Assembly (NCBI GenBank): GCA_051453625.1
Contig: JBOZIK010000001.1
Span: 30,510,473 to 30,533,681, forward strand
Direction of reading: 5' to 3'
Length of the DNA: 23,209 bases
Source of the DNA: Welwitschia mirabilis
Lineage: Eukaryota > Gnetophyta > Gnetopsida > Welwitschiales
A model generated the notes under the pieces. It was not told the origin of the DNA and did no database searches. It saw only the letters and a program-made list of their open reading frames with translations. The position numbers and the translations under genes were made by a program. Shown piece after piece: positions 1 to 9,878 of this stretch (positions are counted from its first letter, which is position 1; each line of letters opens with the position of its first letter).

Positions 1-735
1 AGAATTAATTTTAAATGAAATATTTATACACTTTCTATGTAGAACAAAATAAAAATGCAAAGTAAATAATTCAATAAGCACACTATGCAAATGAGATGCA
101 AGACTAATCTAAATGCAATGTCTATTTGATTACCAAATCAACCTATCACAGAGATCAATCTTGTATAACCTAGATCAATTAAGGAAAGCCATTACTAGGC
201 AAAGACCAATCTAAGCTATCAAGTGTGTTGAATAGAATATGAAAACAGTGCAAGTTAATTTAAGAAATAAAATGCAATGCACCTGAACTACCAACATGAG
301 CCTTAACAAAATTTTCCCTCATGATCTATGTCACATATGAAACTGACACAGAATGATAAGCAACATAAACCATAACAAACATGTACATAATAAAAGATAT
401 GAAAATGAAAATAGATTTTTGATTATATGTGAACCAACATCCATGCTATAAAGTAGAAGCACCTCAATGAAGGATACATACCCCAATACCAAGAAAGATG
501 TTTCTCTACAACTACAAGGATGGAGCTCCTATTCTTTGATCTCCTATCATAAGAATTTCCAATATCATAGAAGATAAAGTTAGAGTAAAAAATGAAGGAG
601 ATATTTATTACAAATAAGACTCTAAAAACAACAAATACTAACAGATGTGGTAAAATCCTAATAGCCATGCAAAAAGGCGTATGATACATGATAAAAGTTT
701 GGTGAAGTTTAGTAAACTATTATATTTAGGTGTTA

Positions 736-903
736 TCCTACTAGTTGTCTGGATGTCACAGGAGATGATGCTACATATATAAGATCCGCATTAGTTGCTG
801 GATTAGTCTAATAAGCATCATAGTCAGCATAATTTCTTTTGTCATCTATACTATTATCTGGATGATAAGGTGGATGATGGGCTTTATAAAGATGTTTCTT
901 GTG
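736..903 (-). pseudogene. short coding-like patch, unidentified
   Basis: Read on the minus strand from 903 down to 736, this frame gives about 55 codons with a single internal TAG (808-810). It is bounded by TAA codons at 904-906 and 733-735. The residues are mixed and protein-like, rich in His, Pro, Tyr, Asp and Ser, unlike the Phe/Leu/Lys translations of the surrounding AT-rich DNA. The lone TAG sits where a CAG could have decayed. I do not recognise the family. It could be a fragment of a gene exon, a piece of transposon gag, or chance. Confidence 0.2.
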
Positions 904-1123
904 TTAGATCAGTCTCTTTAATTATAGGATTTCTGTTTTAGATAGAAAGTATTGCAACTTGCCTTAAATATTATCAGATGTAATGAAGATTGTATGCTTT
1001 TGTGATATTTACCTTATCTCTCCATTATCGTTGGAACTCAGCATAAACTTATCTATAGTCCTGCAAAAATACTTAAAATATCTTATCACATACATACAAT
1101 TTGACAATGCAAAAATTTATTTT

Positions 1124-1262
1124 TATTTTTTAAGATTTTTCTAATTTTATAAGTTTATATGTTTGTTATTTACTTTTGTTAGTTTTTAAACTTTAATAAG
1201 ATTTTCTTTTTTATAAGTTTTTTAATTTTACAAGTTTACAAGTTTTTTAATTTTATAAGTGA
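1124..1262. repeat. AT-rich motif cluster 1
   Basis: Several imperfect copies of a motif close to TTTTTTAATTTTATAAGTTT lie in tandem or near-tandem here. The same motif clusters again at about 2494-2580. The low complexity means replication slippage could explain it alone. Confidence 0.4.
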
Positions 1263-2493
1263 TAAGAACTTGGGATTAAGATTTTTTTATGCTGATTTAT
1301 GTAATGAAAATAGAAAAAAGCATGGAATATTTTGTGCTATTATAACCTTAATCTCATAAATTCATCATAAACATATTTTATTCAAGGGGAGACCTTAAAG
1401 AACCTAGTTTTCTTTAAAGTATGAATTTTTTATTTAGATTTAATGCTTAGGTTATTGAAAATGAATTTCTTATAGAAACTAATGCTTTTACAAGATCGTT
1501 AAGATCAATTCTTAGAATGATAAAGTACTATATTAATTATATTACTAGCTATGCAAATAAAATACAACATAAGGGGTTATGTAATGTAAGAATAATAGTA
1601 AAATAATATTATATAACACCTATTTCTAAGCACTATTATATCCTAATACATACTTAGTAACAAATACGGGAGCAAGATAAAATAAAGTATTACTTTTTCA
1701 AGTAATATGATAGTTTACAAAGATTTTTAGATTGTAATCAAGGTAAAATGACATTCTAGAGAAAAAAGGAGGGAAGGTCAAAGAAAAGGAAAAAAACCTT
1801 TTAAGTTTTTTAATATGAAATAAATGGTGTAGTGGAAATCATAACACAAACATAATATTTTTTAGAAATGAAATGATCCTATTATGATAAATAAACTAAT
1901 TACAAACAGTGCCTCCTTTGTAGGTCATAACTAAAATGAGAAGAGTACTCTAAGGATGATCGTAAGGCTTGTTACCATTCTTGAATGTTATGCAAAATGT
2001 GCCAAATGATTTCTATAATGGAAGCTACTGTATTTATACTAGTTTTTGGATAGTTAGAAGGAGGACACTTGTATAAGAGTAGATAATATCTTTTCCTTTA
2101 TTTAAGGGAGTACATTACCACTTGTGATGTATAAACTTAGTGGTGTGTAAATACATATTTCCCCATTTTGTAGAGTTGTCTCCATTTATCATGTGACATT
2201 TACATGTAATAGAGTTATTTTCCTTCCTTATTTTCATATTGTTCTCCATTATTAGTTATTGTGACACTTGTCATCATCCTAAGTTTACTATATTAATTTC
2301 TACAAATGAATATAAACATAATAAACATTAAATTCCTAGTCATACATTTATTTATAATATATTCTCCTTTGCTAGTCTAATTGCTAATATAATCTAATAC
2401 ATAATTATCAAACATAATTGTAATTAGTTTCATAGAATAAATATTAGTTTCTATGTTTATAACATATGCATTAAAATATAAATTTTTACTCCA

Positions 2494-2580
2494 TTAGTAA
2501 GTTTATAATTTTTTAATTTTATAAGTTTTTAAATTAATTTTATAAGTTTGTTTTTTTGATTTTGTAAGTTTTTTAATTAT
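2494..2580. repeat. AT-rich motif cluster 2
   Basis: This is a second cluster of the TTTTTTAATTTTATAAGTTT-like motif, about 1.3 kb downstream of the first. The flanks of the two clusters do not obviously match, so they may be independent low-complexity expansions rather than ends of one element. Confidence 0.4.
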
Positions 2581-2790
2581 TTAAAGAATCAATGGAGTAG
2601 ACTTTATTTTAAATGAAAAGAAACCTTAACTCAACAGGGTGTAAAGATCTAAGCAAATAAATTAAATTAAAGAATATACTCTATTGAGCAATGTAAAATA
2701 TGCACAAAAAAATCTAAATAATAATACTTTTTGACATTAGTAATTTAAATAAATTACATCAACATTATAATATCATTAATTTGCAATGAA

Positions 2791-3101
2791 CATTCTTATG
2801 AAGAAATTTCTTGCAATTTAAAACACAAGATATAAATGAAAAACCTTGTAGGTTGTTAATGCTCTTCTTCTTGTGATTTATATATTTTATGTAGGCTTTA
2901 GTGTGATTTTAATTCCTCCTAGTTCATTTACTTTGATCTTGCTAATGATGATAACCTTTTTGATCTTGCATTTTTACTTTTTTAGAGTTTCTTGTTTGGC
3001 TTCCACATCCTTGCAATCATTAAATTATGAATACTTCTGTCTGCCTCTTTTTTGTAACCTTTGCAGTTTTCTTAGGCCTCCTTTTATAGGGTAAATTTAG
3101 C
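2791..3101. repeat. diverged direct duplication, copy 1
   Basis: About 310 bp, starting with CATTCTTATG and ending near GTAAATTTAG, align along their whole length with 3210-3518. Shared landmarks in order include TAGGCT/TAGGTT, GTGTGATTTTA/TTGTGATTTTA, TTTTTACTTTT, GAGTTTCTT, AAATTATGAAT/AAATTATAAAT and a terminal AATTTAGC. Identity by eye is about 70%. A 73-codon open frame within this copy is not conserved as a frame in the other, so I do not call it a gene. The unit is unidentified. Confidence 0.65.
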
Positions 3102-3209
3102 AATGCAAAGATATACAAGGACATTAATATTACATTGCTCAAAATATAGAAATAAATGGTAAAGAATAATAAGAATAAATGTTTTAGATCGACAGTTTCT
3201 AATCTAATA

Positions 3210-3518
3210 CATTCTTATGGAGAAATTGCTTTAGTTTAAAAAGAAACATATAAATTTAAAACTCGTAGGCTATCAATGATCCTTTTTCTATAATATCTAT
3301 TTTTTGTGCAAGATTCATTGTGATTTTAGTTCCCCCTTATTTGTTCCTTTGATATTATTAATCATAACCACCTTTTTCTTCCTCTATTTTTACTTTTATG
3401 GAGTTTCTTTTTCAACTTCTGTAGCATTATAACCACCAAATTATAAATCCTTTTATTTGCTTCTTCTTTGTAGGCTTTGTAGATTTTTTTGGAACTCTTT
3501 TTAGAGTGTGAATTTAGC
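3210..3518. repeat. diverged direct duplication, copy 2
   Basis: This is the second copy of the unit at 2791-3101, offset by 417-419 bp, so few net indels have accumulated. The 108 bp between the copies contain weakly similar AT-rich sequence, so the true period may be the full ~418 bp, making this an old tandem duplication. Function unknown. Confidence 0.65.
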
Positions 3519-3532
3519 CTCATTTAGTATTT

Positions 3533-3862
3533 TTTTTAAATAAAATTATTTCTTTTATAAAACTATTTATTTTTAATTAAATAATAAACTTTTTTAACTA
3601 GTTCTTTTATAAAACTATTTTTTGTTCTTTTAATTAAATAATAAAATTTTTTATTGGCCACATTTGGTAGTTTTTTTCATTTTATAAAACTATATTTTAT
3701 GTTTTTAATTAAATAATAAACTTTTGTATTAGCATCATTTGGTTGGTTTTTCTCTTTCTGAAACTATTTTTAATTTTTTAAAAGCTATTTATTAATCCTA
3801 TTTAGTACTTTTTTTTATTTCACAAAACTATATTTTATGTTTTTAATTAAATAATAATTTTT
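3533..3862. repeat. degenerate AT-rich tandem repeat
   Basis: At least four copies of the core TTTTAATTAAATAATAA occur at 3571, 3628, 3703 and 3841, each preceded by an AAAACTAT-like box. Two copies are followed by a CATTTGGTTG/CATTTGGTAG-like box. Spacings are 57, 75 and 138 bp (the last about twice 69, with a decayed copy between). This looks like a decayed tandem array with a unit of roughly 60-75 bp. Confidence 0.55.
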
Positions 3863-4879
3863 TTAAAAAACTAATTTTTTTATGTTGGTTTTAATAAATA
3901 AAAAATAGATAACCTATCCACGAGAATTTAATGACTGGGAGTTAGCCTCTTAGCTAATAAAATAAGTAACATTGTTTAGGACAAATCAGTGATTGTGGAT
4001 TCATCTCTTGGCTAATATGGTTATACTATGTAAATATTATAATAATAATATGAGTTTTAGTATTTACAATTGTGATTTGTTTTGCATAATGAAATAATAT
4101 TATGAGTTCGGTATTTAAATATATTATACTAAAGTAATTGGTAGGAATTTTTTCCCCTTCTCTTAGAACTTTGTAGTTAAAAAGGCCTGTAGTAGATAGG
4201 ATGGAAATGGATGACCTCTTGAAAAGTACAAGATAGCATATAAAATAATAACAAATAGACTAAAAATTAACAAATGGAATAAAAATAAGTTAATTAAGGT
4301 TATGGACATAGGAATAGAGTTATTTAATATTTTCTAATAAGTAAATAAATTAAAAATGAAATGTATTATAAATTGGGAAACTCGTGTAATATAATTTTGT
4401 AAATAAGGAAATTAATGTAATATAATTTCATTGCTAACATTTTTAGTCTTATTGATATTATCGTCCATGTATGTAACACAAAGAAAAGGAACAAAATGTT
4501 AAAAAGGTTTATGAAAGGAATTTATTTATAACTCTTGAGAATTATTCCTATGTATTTTATGAATTAGAGGAACCTAAGATGTCAACATTAAACATGTGTT
4601 CCTATTAATATTATTGTAATGTGTCTTAATCGTACTAATCTCTTTGAATTTTCTATAATGTTCATTATGTAATACCACTAAAGCCTTAAAGTCTGTAAAG
4701 AGCCATCTATGATGATTACTACTTTTTGCAATATGATTAGAAAAATGATAATGAAAATTGAGAAGTAAATCTGTAAGGATGTGATTCATTAGTGGATATA
4801 ATTTTTAAATGATTTATTAGTATATAAATAATAATTAATAAAACCAATTAAAAGATTAGTATATGATGTAAATATTAAG
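3863..4879. other. AT-rich spacer, possible upstream LINE piece
   Basis: No gene is recognised with confidence. Around 4207-4260 the plus strand reads PLEKYKIAYKIITNRLK, which resembles the conserved YKIIAKxLxNRLK block found upstream of the catalytic core in plant L1-type reverse transcriptases. It fits the LINE remnant that becomes clear from about 4880. The 600 bp between the two cannot be aligned by eye. A 71-codon open frame on the minus strand (4574-4789) shows no domain and is probably chance. Confidence 0.4.
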
Positions 4880-6240
4880 ATACATGAGTAGTATAAGAAT
4901 TTATGGGGAAAAACATCTAATGGAAAATGGAAAATGCAAAAGAGTCCAAGTAATCAGTGAATTGAGACAAGGGTTCACTCTATCTCCTTTCTCTTCATTT
5001 TAGCTATAGAAGAACTAGTAAGCCATGTAAGAGGGCTTGCATCAAAAGGAAATAATTAAAGAACCGACTCTAGCTTAAGGTTATTATTAGTTCATACATT
5101 CATAATTTATTAATAATGACATTTTTTTCTTCTGTAAGCTTGAGGAAGGCTACATTAGGAATATGAAATTATCTCTTGAAGCTTTCTCCACTACTTTGGG
5201 ACTACTCATTAATTTTAACAAGAGTAAAATTTACACTTTTCACAGTAATGATCATTTAAATGCACTTATTCATAAGATATTAATTATGAAAAGGACTCAC
5301 TTCCCATAAAATATCTTGATCTCTTCATTAGGACAATTAAAATTACCAAATATATTTGCATACATATTATCTTAAAAACAAATAAAATATTAGCAGTATA
5401 AAAAGGGAAGCTTTTAACCAAATTTAGAAGGTTATAGCTTACTAGATACTGACTTTAGTCTTTATACATGATGTCTCATTATAGAACTCCTTCATTAATC
5501 TGAAACTACATGAAAAAGGTGAAAAGATAAATTTTTTAGAGTAGCCTTGTTAAAAGGAAGATTTACATGGTTGTTTAAAAAAAATGGCAAGATGAGGATT
5601 TAGGACATAACCATATTTTAGGGCTTAACATTATATTATGCGAAAATTATTATGACCATTATAAGCTTTGGATTATACTAATGAAGAGGTATACCTTTAT
5701 GATTGCGTAAAGTTTTATAATGTGTGCACTATCATTCAATCATCCTTTGTTTGACGAAGTTATGAGAAGATTAGGGCCTTGGTTTTTGACACATTTTAAT
5801 GTGAAATTCATCCTTTACCTTTGATGGATATAACATTATCCTTCGTCATGAGGAAAATAAGCTACTCAAGAATTGACATCTTTAATGCTTACTTATAATA
5901 ACTTAAATATTCATGCATAAGTTATAAATAGATAAGATTTGAAAAATGTCTATTTTGATAAGATGAAGCGTACAAAGTCCTTTAGCATGCTAGTTTTGTG
6001 AAAGTAATAAGACAATAGATCATCTTTTTGTAACATGTCTAGCTTTGGATAACTTGTGAGATAGATATATAGTATTAGTTAGGTGGCACATTCAAGACAT
6101 AATCTTGTTAACTTATAGTAGTTGACAAGGCTACTTTAGGATGAATCAAAAGAAGAAGTAATAACTCCTCTTACCTTTATTCCTATACAAAATCTAAAAG
6201 GCTTATAATGTTAAAATTTTTTCAAAGATAAAGAAGCTTT
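4880..6240 (+). pseudogene. LINE (L1-type) reverse transcriptase remnant
   Basis: This is a decayed non-LTR retrotransposon ORF2, 5'-truncated or too degraded to follow upstream. A functional ORF2 would nick DNA and reverse-transcribe its own RNA at the nick. Near 4958-5020 the frame reads ELRQGFTLSPF, then, after a one-base frameshift, LFILAIEEL: this is the RQGxxLSPxLFxL block of L1 RTs. Next comes a GLLINFNKSKIY block (about 5195-5235), then KYLDLFI (about 5310-5330). At 5988-6059 a zinc-binding domain (zf-RVT) is visible: Cys-x2-Cys, KTIDHLFVTC, then an expected Trp turned into TGA. A KKK..PLFL segment near 6147-6185 matches the usual C-terminal tail. The YADD-type catalytic box is not preserved. 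Many stops and frameshifts make it inactive. No poly(A) tail or target-site duplication was found. Confidence 0.75.
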
Positions 6241-6398
6241 ACTAGCCTCTACATGAAGCTCATTCTTTCACAACTAAAGATTTATAGTGGTTCTTCAAAC
6301 AACTGTAATCTTCTTAGTGTAGATCATTATCATAATAAGACTCATTTCTATTCCATATTTGGTAGGACAAATAGCTTGGATGTTGCCTATTGTTTCTT

Positions 6399-6540
6399 TT
6401 TGTCCCTTTTCCTTCCTCTCCCTCTCCCTCTCCCTCTGTTGTTCTTTTCCTCCCTTTCTCTCTATTTCTCCCTCTCTCTCTCCTTCCCCCCCTCCTCTCT
6501 CTCTCTCTCGATTTCTCTCCCTCTCTCTCTTCCCCTCCTT
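6399..6540. repeat. CT-rich polypyrimidine microsatellite tract
   Basis: About 140 bp of almost pure pyrimidine on the plus strand, with (CCCTCT)n-like and (CT)n stretches. Three overlapping Ser/Leu/Pro-rich open frames cross it and are artefacts of composition. It lies just after the LINE remnant and may be part of that element's 3' UTR that expanded by slippage. Such tracts can form triplex DNA, but nothing here shows a function. Confidence 0.85.
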
Positions 6541-7022
6541 TTATTATAAGTCTTATGCTTAGTTATTATTGATTCTCTTAAATTTAGTGATAAAATATTA
6601 GTCTTAAAACTTTCTAGCTATTGGTTTTTAACTTGATCATGGATGGATGATTTTCTAGTGGAATTCTTATTCATGAATCAAAGGAAATAGGATTTATAAT
6701 TTTATTGAGATAAAGAGGTTATGAGTGGAGGGTAAAAAAAATATGTTAAATAAGAAAGAAAACATTTAGAAATACCTTCTGAAAGGTTAAGGTAAATGAA
6801 TAACATTTTTTCTATAGATCAATATTTTCAAACTCCTAGTTATGAAGTTTTAGTATTATCAAACTTTGGTTTAACAATATGAGTGATAACAAAGTGGTAT
6901 TTTTGGCCAAGAGACCAATTCCAAGCCACTTATATATCTGGGATAATGTTATATTTTTTAACTATTTTAAAAATAGTCTTTTACTTTAAAATTATAGTTT
7001 TAGTTAGAAAAGGAATAACTGA
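6541..7022. other. AT-rich spacer
   Basis: No gene, RNA or repeat with definable ends is recognised. The start of a 97-codon open frame (6883-7176) lies here, but its second half is only the translation of the adjacent 24-bp minisatellite. Confidence 0.5.
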
Positions 7023-7176
7023 CTTTGAAACAAAAAACTTAATTAATTTTGAAATGGTGAATGTAATAAATTTTAGAATGGCAAACATAGTAAATTTTGA
7101 AATGAAAAATGTAATAACTTCTAAAAAAATCAACCTAATAAATTTTAAAATAGCAAAATTAACAACTTTTAAATGA
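7023..7176. repeat. 24-bp minisatellite, six units plus a partial
   Basis: Six consecutive 24-bp units start at 7023, 7047, 7071, 7095, 7119 and 7143, followed by a partial unit. Most begin TTTTRAAATRG or similar and end near GTAATAA. Every unit is exactly 24 bp. Because 24 is divisible by three, the array stays open in one plus frame and reads as an octapeptide repeat of the type INFEMxNV. Without an initiation context, homologue or non-repeat coding flank, I treat it as a non-coding minisatellite. Confidence 0.75.
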
Positions 7177-7220
7177 AATAGTTTTTAATATTATTATTAT
7201 ATTTTTATTTTAAAAACTAA

Positions 7221-7282
7221 AAAATAAGTTTTAAATTATAAACCTAATTTAATGGGGTCATATTCATCTTATAAAAGACATA
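7221..7282. repeat. piece of the AT-rich repeat also at 22.1-22.85 kb
   Basis: The block containing CCTAATTTAATGGGGTCA followed by ATTCATCTTATAAAA closely resembles 22305-22355 and 22770-22820, where the order ACTTAATGGG or ACTTAGTGGA, then CATTCAYCTTATAAA recurs. This makes it a third, shorter member of one dispersed family. Confidence 0.5.
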
Positions 7283-8376
7283 GACAAATGCATGGACTTA
7301 AAATACTTTATAGAATTTTTTAATAAAAATGTGATCAAAATGCTTTGAAGAAATTGCTCTAAAGAATTGGAATTCACTCTAAGGAATAGTGCGAGACTCG
7401 ATGGTGGATGAATCTTATCCTAGGTTGTGATACTTAAGCATGGAAAGTTGTAAAGATTACTTTCTATTTACCATATTTCTTAAATGTTAATTTTAAAGTT
7501 TTTGTCATTCTTATTTAATGATTCATACATAAACTTATCTCTTTGGAAAAATTCGGCTATGGGTGCATCATGCACTCAAATTTCATTTTGCCATGAGGTT
7601 TGGAAGTAAAAAGAGAGTACTTCTCAATGCGTTTAACATACTTCTTCTCTCTTACACATTAAATGCTAAGAGAAAGTGGGTCTCTCATAAGGAAAAATTT
7701 CTACATTTTAGAAGAGTTCTCAATTTCTAAAAAATGATGTTACCTTTAAAAGGATAATAGCAAGTGTAACAAAACCATTGAAATAATTTTACAAACCTCA
7801 TAAAACATAGCCAAAAGAAATATTGAAAGCAAAAATTTTCAAAGTATCTTCCAGATCCTTTAAATATGTCTTTGTTTCAGTTTGAATTTTACTTACAGAT
7901 TATTGGAAGTGAAACGTCGATTTCCTTATAAGGCATAAATTTCAATAAGGATTTTGAAGTTTTGCCCCTTTTGTTAACTTCTCCTTAGCTCGAACTTCCT
8001 TATTCTTTCATTCTAGCTTCTTTTATAAAATAAGACAGAGCACTTTTAGAATTTGTAAAATGTGAAGTGTATTTATAATAAGAATATTGTGCTTAGCATA
8101 TCTTCTATGATTATTGCAGAGAATCCATGCATGCTTCCATGGTAAAGTAAGAGTCAGATGTCGATTATCTTAGAAAACAAAAATTATGGAATCAAGGCTA
8201 AAAATTTGATAATCAATTTTACAAAATGATAAGACTAGTCATCAAAACCGATCTTCAATATGTATGAGTGCACATCTGCGATAGAGATATGGTAGATGTC
8301 TTACAAGCTTAAAACATCATTTTCCTTTTTGATATTTGTGCCTTTTTCTCGTCAGTTTCATTAAGTATGTATAATT
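7283..8376. other. AT-rich flank of copia element A
   Basis: No gene or repeat is recognised. This is the sequence into which element A inserted, and its continuation lies beyond 13270. Frames on both strands are short and show no domain. Confidence 0.5.
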
Positions 8377-8428
8377 TGATGAAATATTCTTGTACAAGCT
8401 GTAAAATATTTAGTTTCCTAAATATAGA

Positions 8429-8539
8429 GTCAATCAGATCCGTAACCTATAGTAGAGAATTAGATGTCAATCAGTTCTCTAACTTATAGCTAAGAATTAG
8501 GTATCAATCAGTTCCCTAACTTGTAGCTAAGAATTAGAT
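8429..8539 (+). repeat. three 37-bp tandem units in the 5' LTR
   Basis: Three adjacent 37-bp units (8429-8465, 8466-8502, 8503-8539) share the pattern TCAATCAG..CCTAACTTRTAGCTAAGAATTAG, with a partial fourth following. The same three units lie in the 3' LTR at 13049-13159, so they existed before this copy inserted. Repeats upstream of a TATA box in copia LTRs can act as enhancer-like elements (known, for example, for tobacco Tnt1); that role is inferred here from position only. Confidence 0.8.
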
Positions 8540-8580
8540 GTTAATTAGTTTTTTCTATTCTTGGTCTCTTGATTATACAG

Positions 8581-8587
8581 TATAAAT
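8581..8587 (+). promoter_or_regulatory. TATA box in the 5' LTR of element A
   Basis: TATAAAT lies 63 bp before the LTR end, downstream of the 37-bp repeats, and is conserved at the same place in the 3' LTR (13201-13207). This is the usual position of the promoter at the U3/R boundary. Confidence 0.6.
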
Positions 8588-8653
8588 TCTTATATATTCT
8601 TGTGATAAATGAGTGAAATAGAAAAACATTGAATACTCTCATATCACTCAAGT

Positions 8654-8665
8654 TGGTATCAGAGC
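8654..8665 (+). other. primer-binding site (Met-tRNA) of element A
   Basis: TGGTATCAGAGC, three bases after the LTR end, is the perfect plant PBS complementary to the 3' end of initiator methionine tRNA, which primes minus-strand cDNA synthesis. Confidence 0.95.
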
Positions 8666-8696
8666 TATGGCTCTCTTCAATCTATTGTTATAAATA

Positions 8697-9372
8697 ATGA
8701 GTGAGAAAATGGAATTATCAAGAAGCAATCCCATCCCTGTTATGGTTTAGTCTGAAGGTGCTTTTAATGTAGGCATTATTCTCATTGAATCAAATTATAA
8801 TATTTTGTTATAATTGATGGAGATGTATATTGCTAAAAGGAAAAAAATTCCTTACATTGTGGCAAATGGAAGCCACCTACAACATCAGAAGAAGGGTATG
8901 AAAGGTGGTATGCTAAGAATCAAAAAGTTAAAAGGTATCTTTTATTGTACATGATGCCAAAAATTATGAAAAGATATTTACGCCTAACTACTACTCATGC
9001 TATCTTAACTGCTTTGTTAAAAGCCTTTTATGATGGAAGTGATGAATTACAAATCTTTTCCTTGAATCAAAGAGCATTCGCTGCCAAAGAGAATGGAAAA
9101 TCTCTCTCTGAATATTATGGTATATTAATCAAAATCTTTCATGAATTGGACCATCGAGATAAAATGGTCATGAAGGACCCTAATGATGTTGAAGCATACC
9201 AAAGATCTATTGAAAGGCCGAGGGTGCATATATTCCTTACTACACTTGATGATTTTTTTAAACAAGTTCGTGGAGATATTCTACATAAAGAATCAATCCC
9301 AAATCTAGAAGAATGCCATTGTTTAATCTGATGAGAAGATAACATCATGTTACATTCAAAAGAGAGTCTAAA
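8697..9372 (+). pseudogene. copia A gag (capsid), broken
   Basis: This encoded the structural Gag that forms the cytoplasmic virus-like particle. The ATG at 8697 is the first after the PBS. Its frame is cut by TAG (8748) and TAA (8811), then shifts between about 8825 and 8861. The next frame runs from 8861 to 9331 and carries the copia gag domain (UBN2 type): blocks EGYERWYAKNQKVKR, KAFYDGSDELQIFSLNQRAF, SEYYGILIKIFHELDHRD and RVHIFLTTLDDFFKQVRGDI are all recognisable. Two adjacent TGA codons (9329, 9332) sit where the family has two Arg. A further shift near 9361-9372 leads into the nucleocapsid frame. The long open stretch reflects relatively recent decay, not function. Confidence 0.9.
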
Positions 9373-9390
9373 AACTCTAAAGCTACAGCA

Positions 9391-9560
9391 ATGGTAACTC
9401 GAAATAAGTCAAAGACAAATAGTGGTGCTGAAAGATCTGCCTATAAATGTACCCATTGTAATCAGTTTGGACATACCAAGGAGTGTTACTATGAACTTAT
9501 GGGATATCTAGATTGGTGGGATCATAATCAAGGACCTCAAAGGAGAAATACAAAGAAGAT
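9391..9560 (+). pseudogene. copia A nucleocapsid zinc knuckle
   Basis: A basic stretch followed by a CCHC-type knuckle, which normally binds element RNA. The frame reads KCTHCNQFGHTKECYYEL followed by GYLDWWD. The usual spacing is C-x2-C-x4-H-x4-C, then YE; here the fourth Cys position is Tyr and the residue before it is Cys. Two point changes (expected Arg to Cys, expected Cys to Tyr), both C-to-T or G-to-A, give a shortened H-x3-C, so metal binding is probably lost. The downstream GYxDWWD signature is typical of this copia lineage. The frame stays open into the protease. Confidence 0.85.
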
Positions 9561-9660
9561 TCGACCTACTGTTGCTACTATTAAAACAAACACAAAAGAT
9601 GATGTTGTTAAGATAACTTCAACAATGATAGCTACTACAGATAATGGAGGTAAGAGATTT

Positions 9661-9878
9661 TGTGTTTCTACACTTGTTAGTAATAACAAATGGATAATTG
9701 ATTCAGGTGCTACAAATCATATGATATTTGATTCTAGGTAGTTCACTAAAGTTAAACCATCTCTACAAAAATTTATCTCAACCACAAATGGTAATAAGCC
9801 CCCAATTACTAGAGAAGGGTCTTTAACTCTCACTAATACTTTGAATTTGGATTCTATTTTACCTGTTCCTTCTTAGAC
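9661..9878 (+). pseudogene. copia A aspartic protease
   Basis: The retropepsin-like protease that would cleave the polyprotein. WIIDSGATNHM (from 9691) carries the catalytic Asp at 9700-9702 in its DSG/A motif, and it is intact. The frame ends at TAG 9739-9741, directly after DSR, where Gln is expected. It then continues through an NLDSILPVPS segment to a one-base deletion near 9872-9874, after which the reading shifts into the LLSVSQI block. Catalytic residue present, protein truncated. Confidence 0.85.

Larger units (their letters stand above)
1..2790. other. AT-rich intergenic DNA, no gene recognised
   Basis: I recognise no gene, RNA or element with clear ends here. Reading frames on both strands are short and rich in Phe, Ile, Leu, Asn and Lys, as expected from AT-rich non-coding DNA. 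The only internal structure I can support is two clusters of a short AT-rich motif (around 1124-1262 and 2494-2580) and one small coding-like patch on the minus strand (736-903). An 88-codon open frame at 423-689 on the minus strand has no recognisable domain and is probably chance. Confidence 0.6.
8377..8650 (+). repeat. 5' LTR of copia element A
   Basis: Begins TGATGAAATATTC and ends ATATCACTCA, giving the short TGA...TCA terminal inverted repeat. It matches 12997-13270 position for position. It contains three 37-bp tandem units and a TATA box. It would carry the promoter and the start of the element's transcript. Confidence 0.95.

Noticed and set aside
423-689. 88-codon minus-strand open frame, hydrophobic with Trp/Tyr-rich end
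   Set aside because: No recognisable domain, no conserved neighbour and AT-rich composition; chance is likely, though a search would be cheap.
4574-4789. 71-codon minus-strand open frame
   Set aside because: No domain or start context; lies opposite a probable LINE-derived stretch.
6253-6572. Three overlapping open frames rich in Ser, Leu and Pro
   Set aside because: They are translations of the CT-rich polypyrimidine tract; all plus frames stay open there because the sequence lacks A and G for stops.
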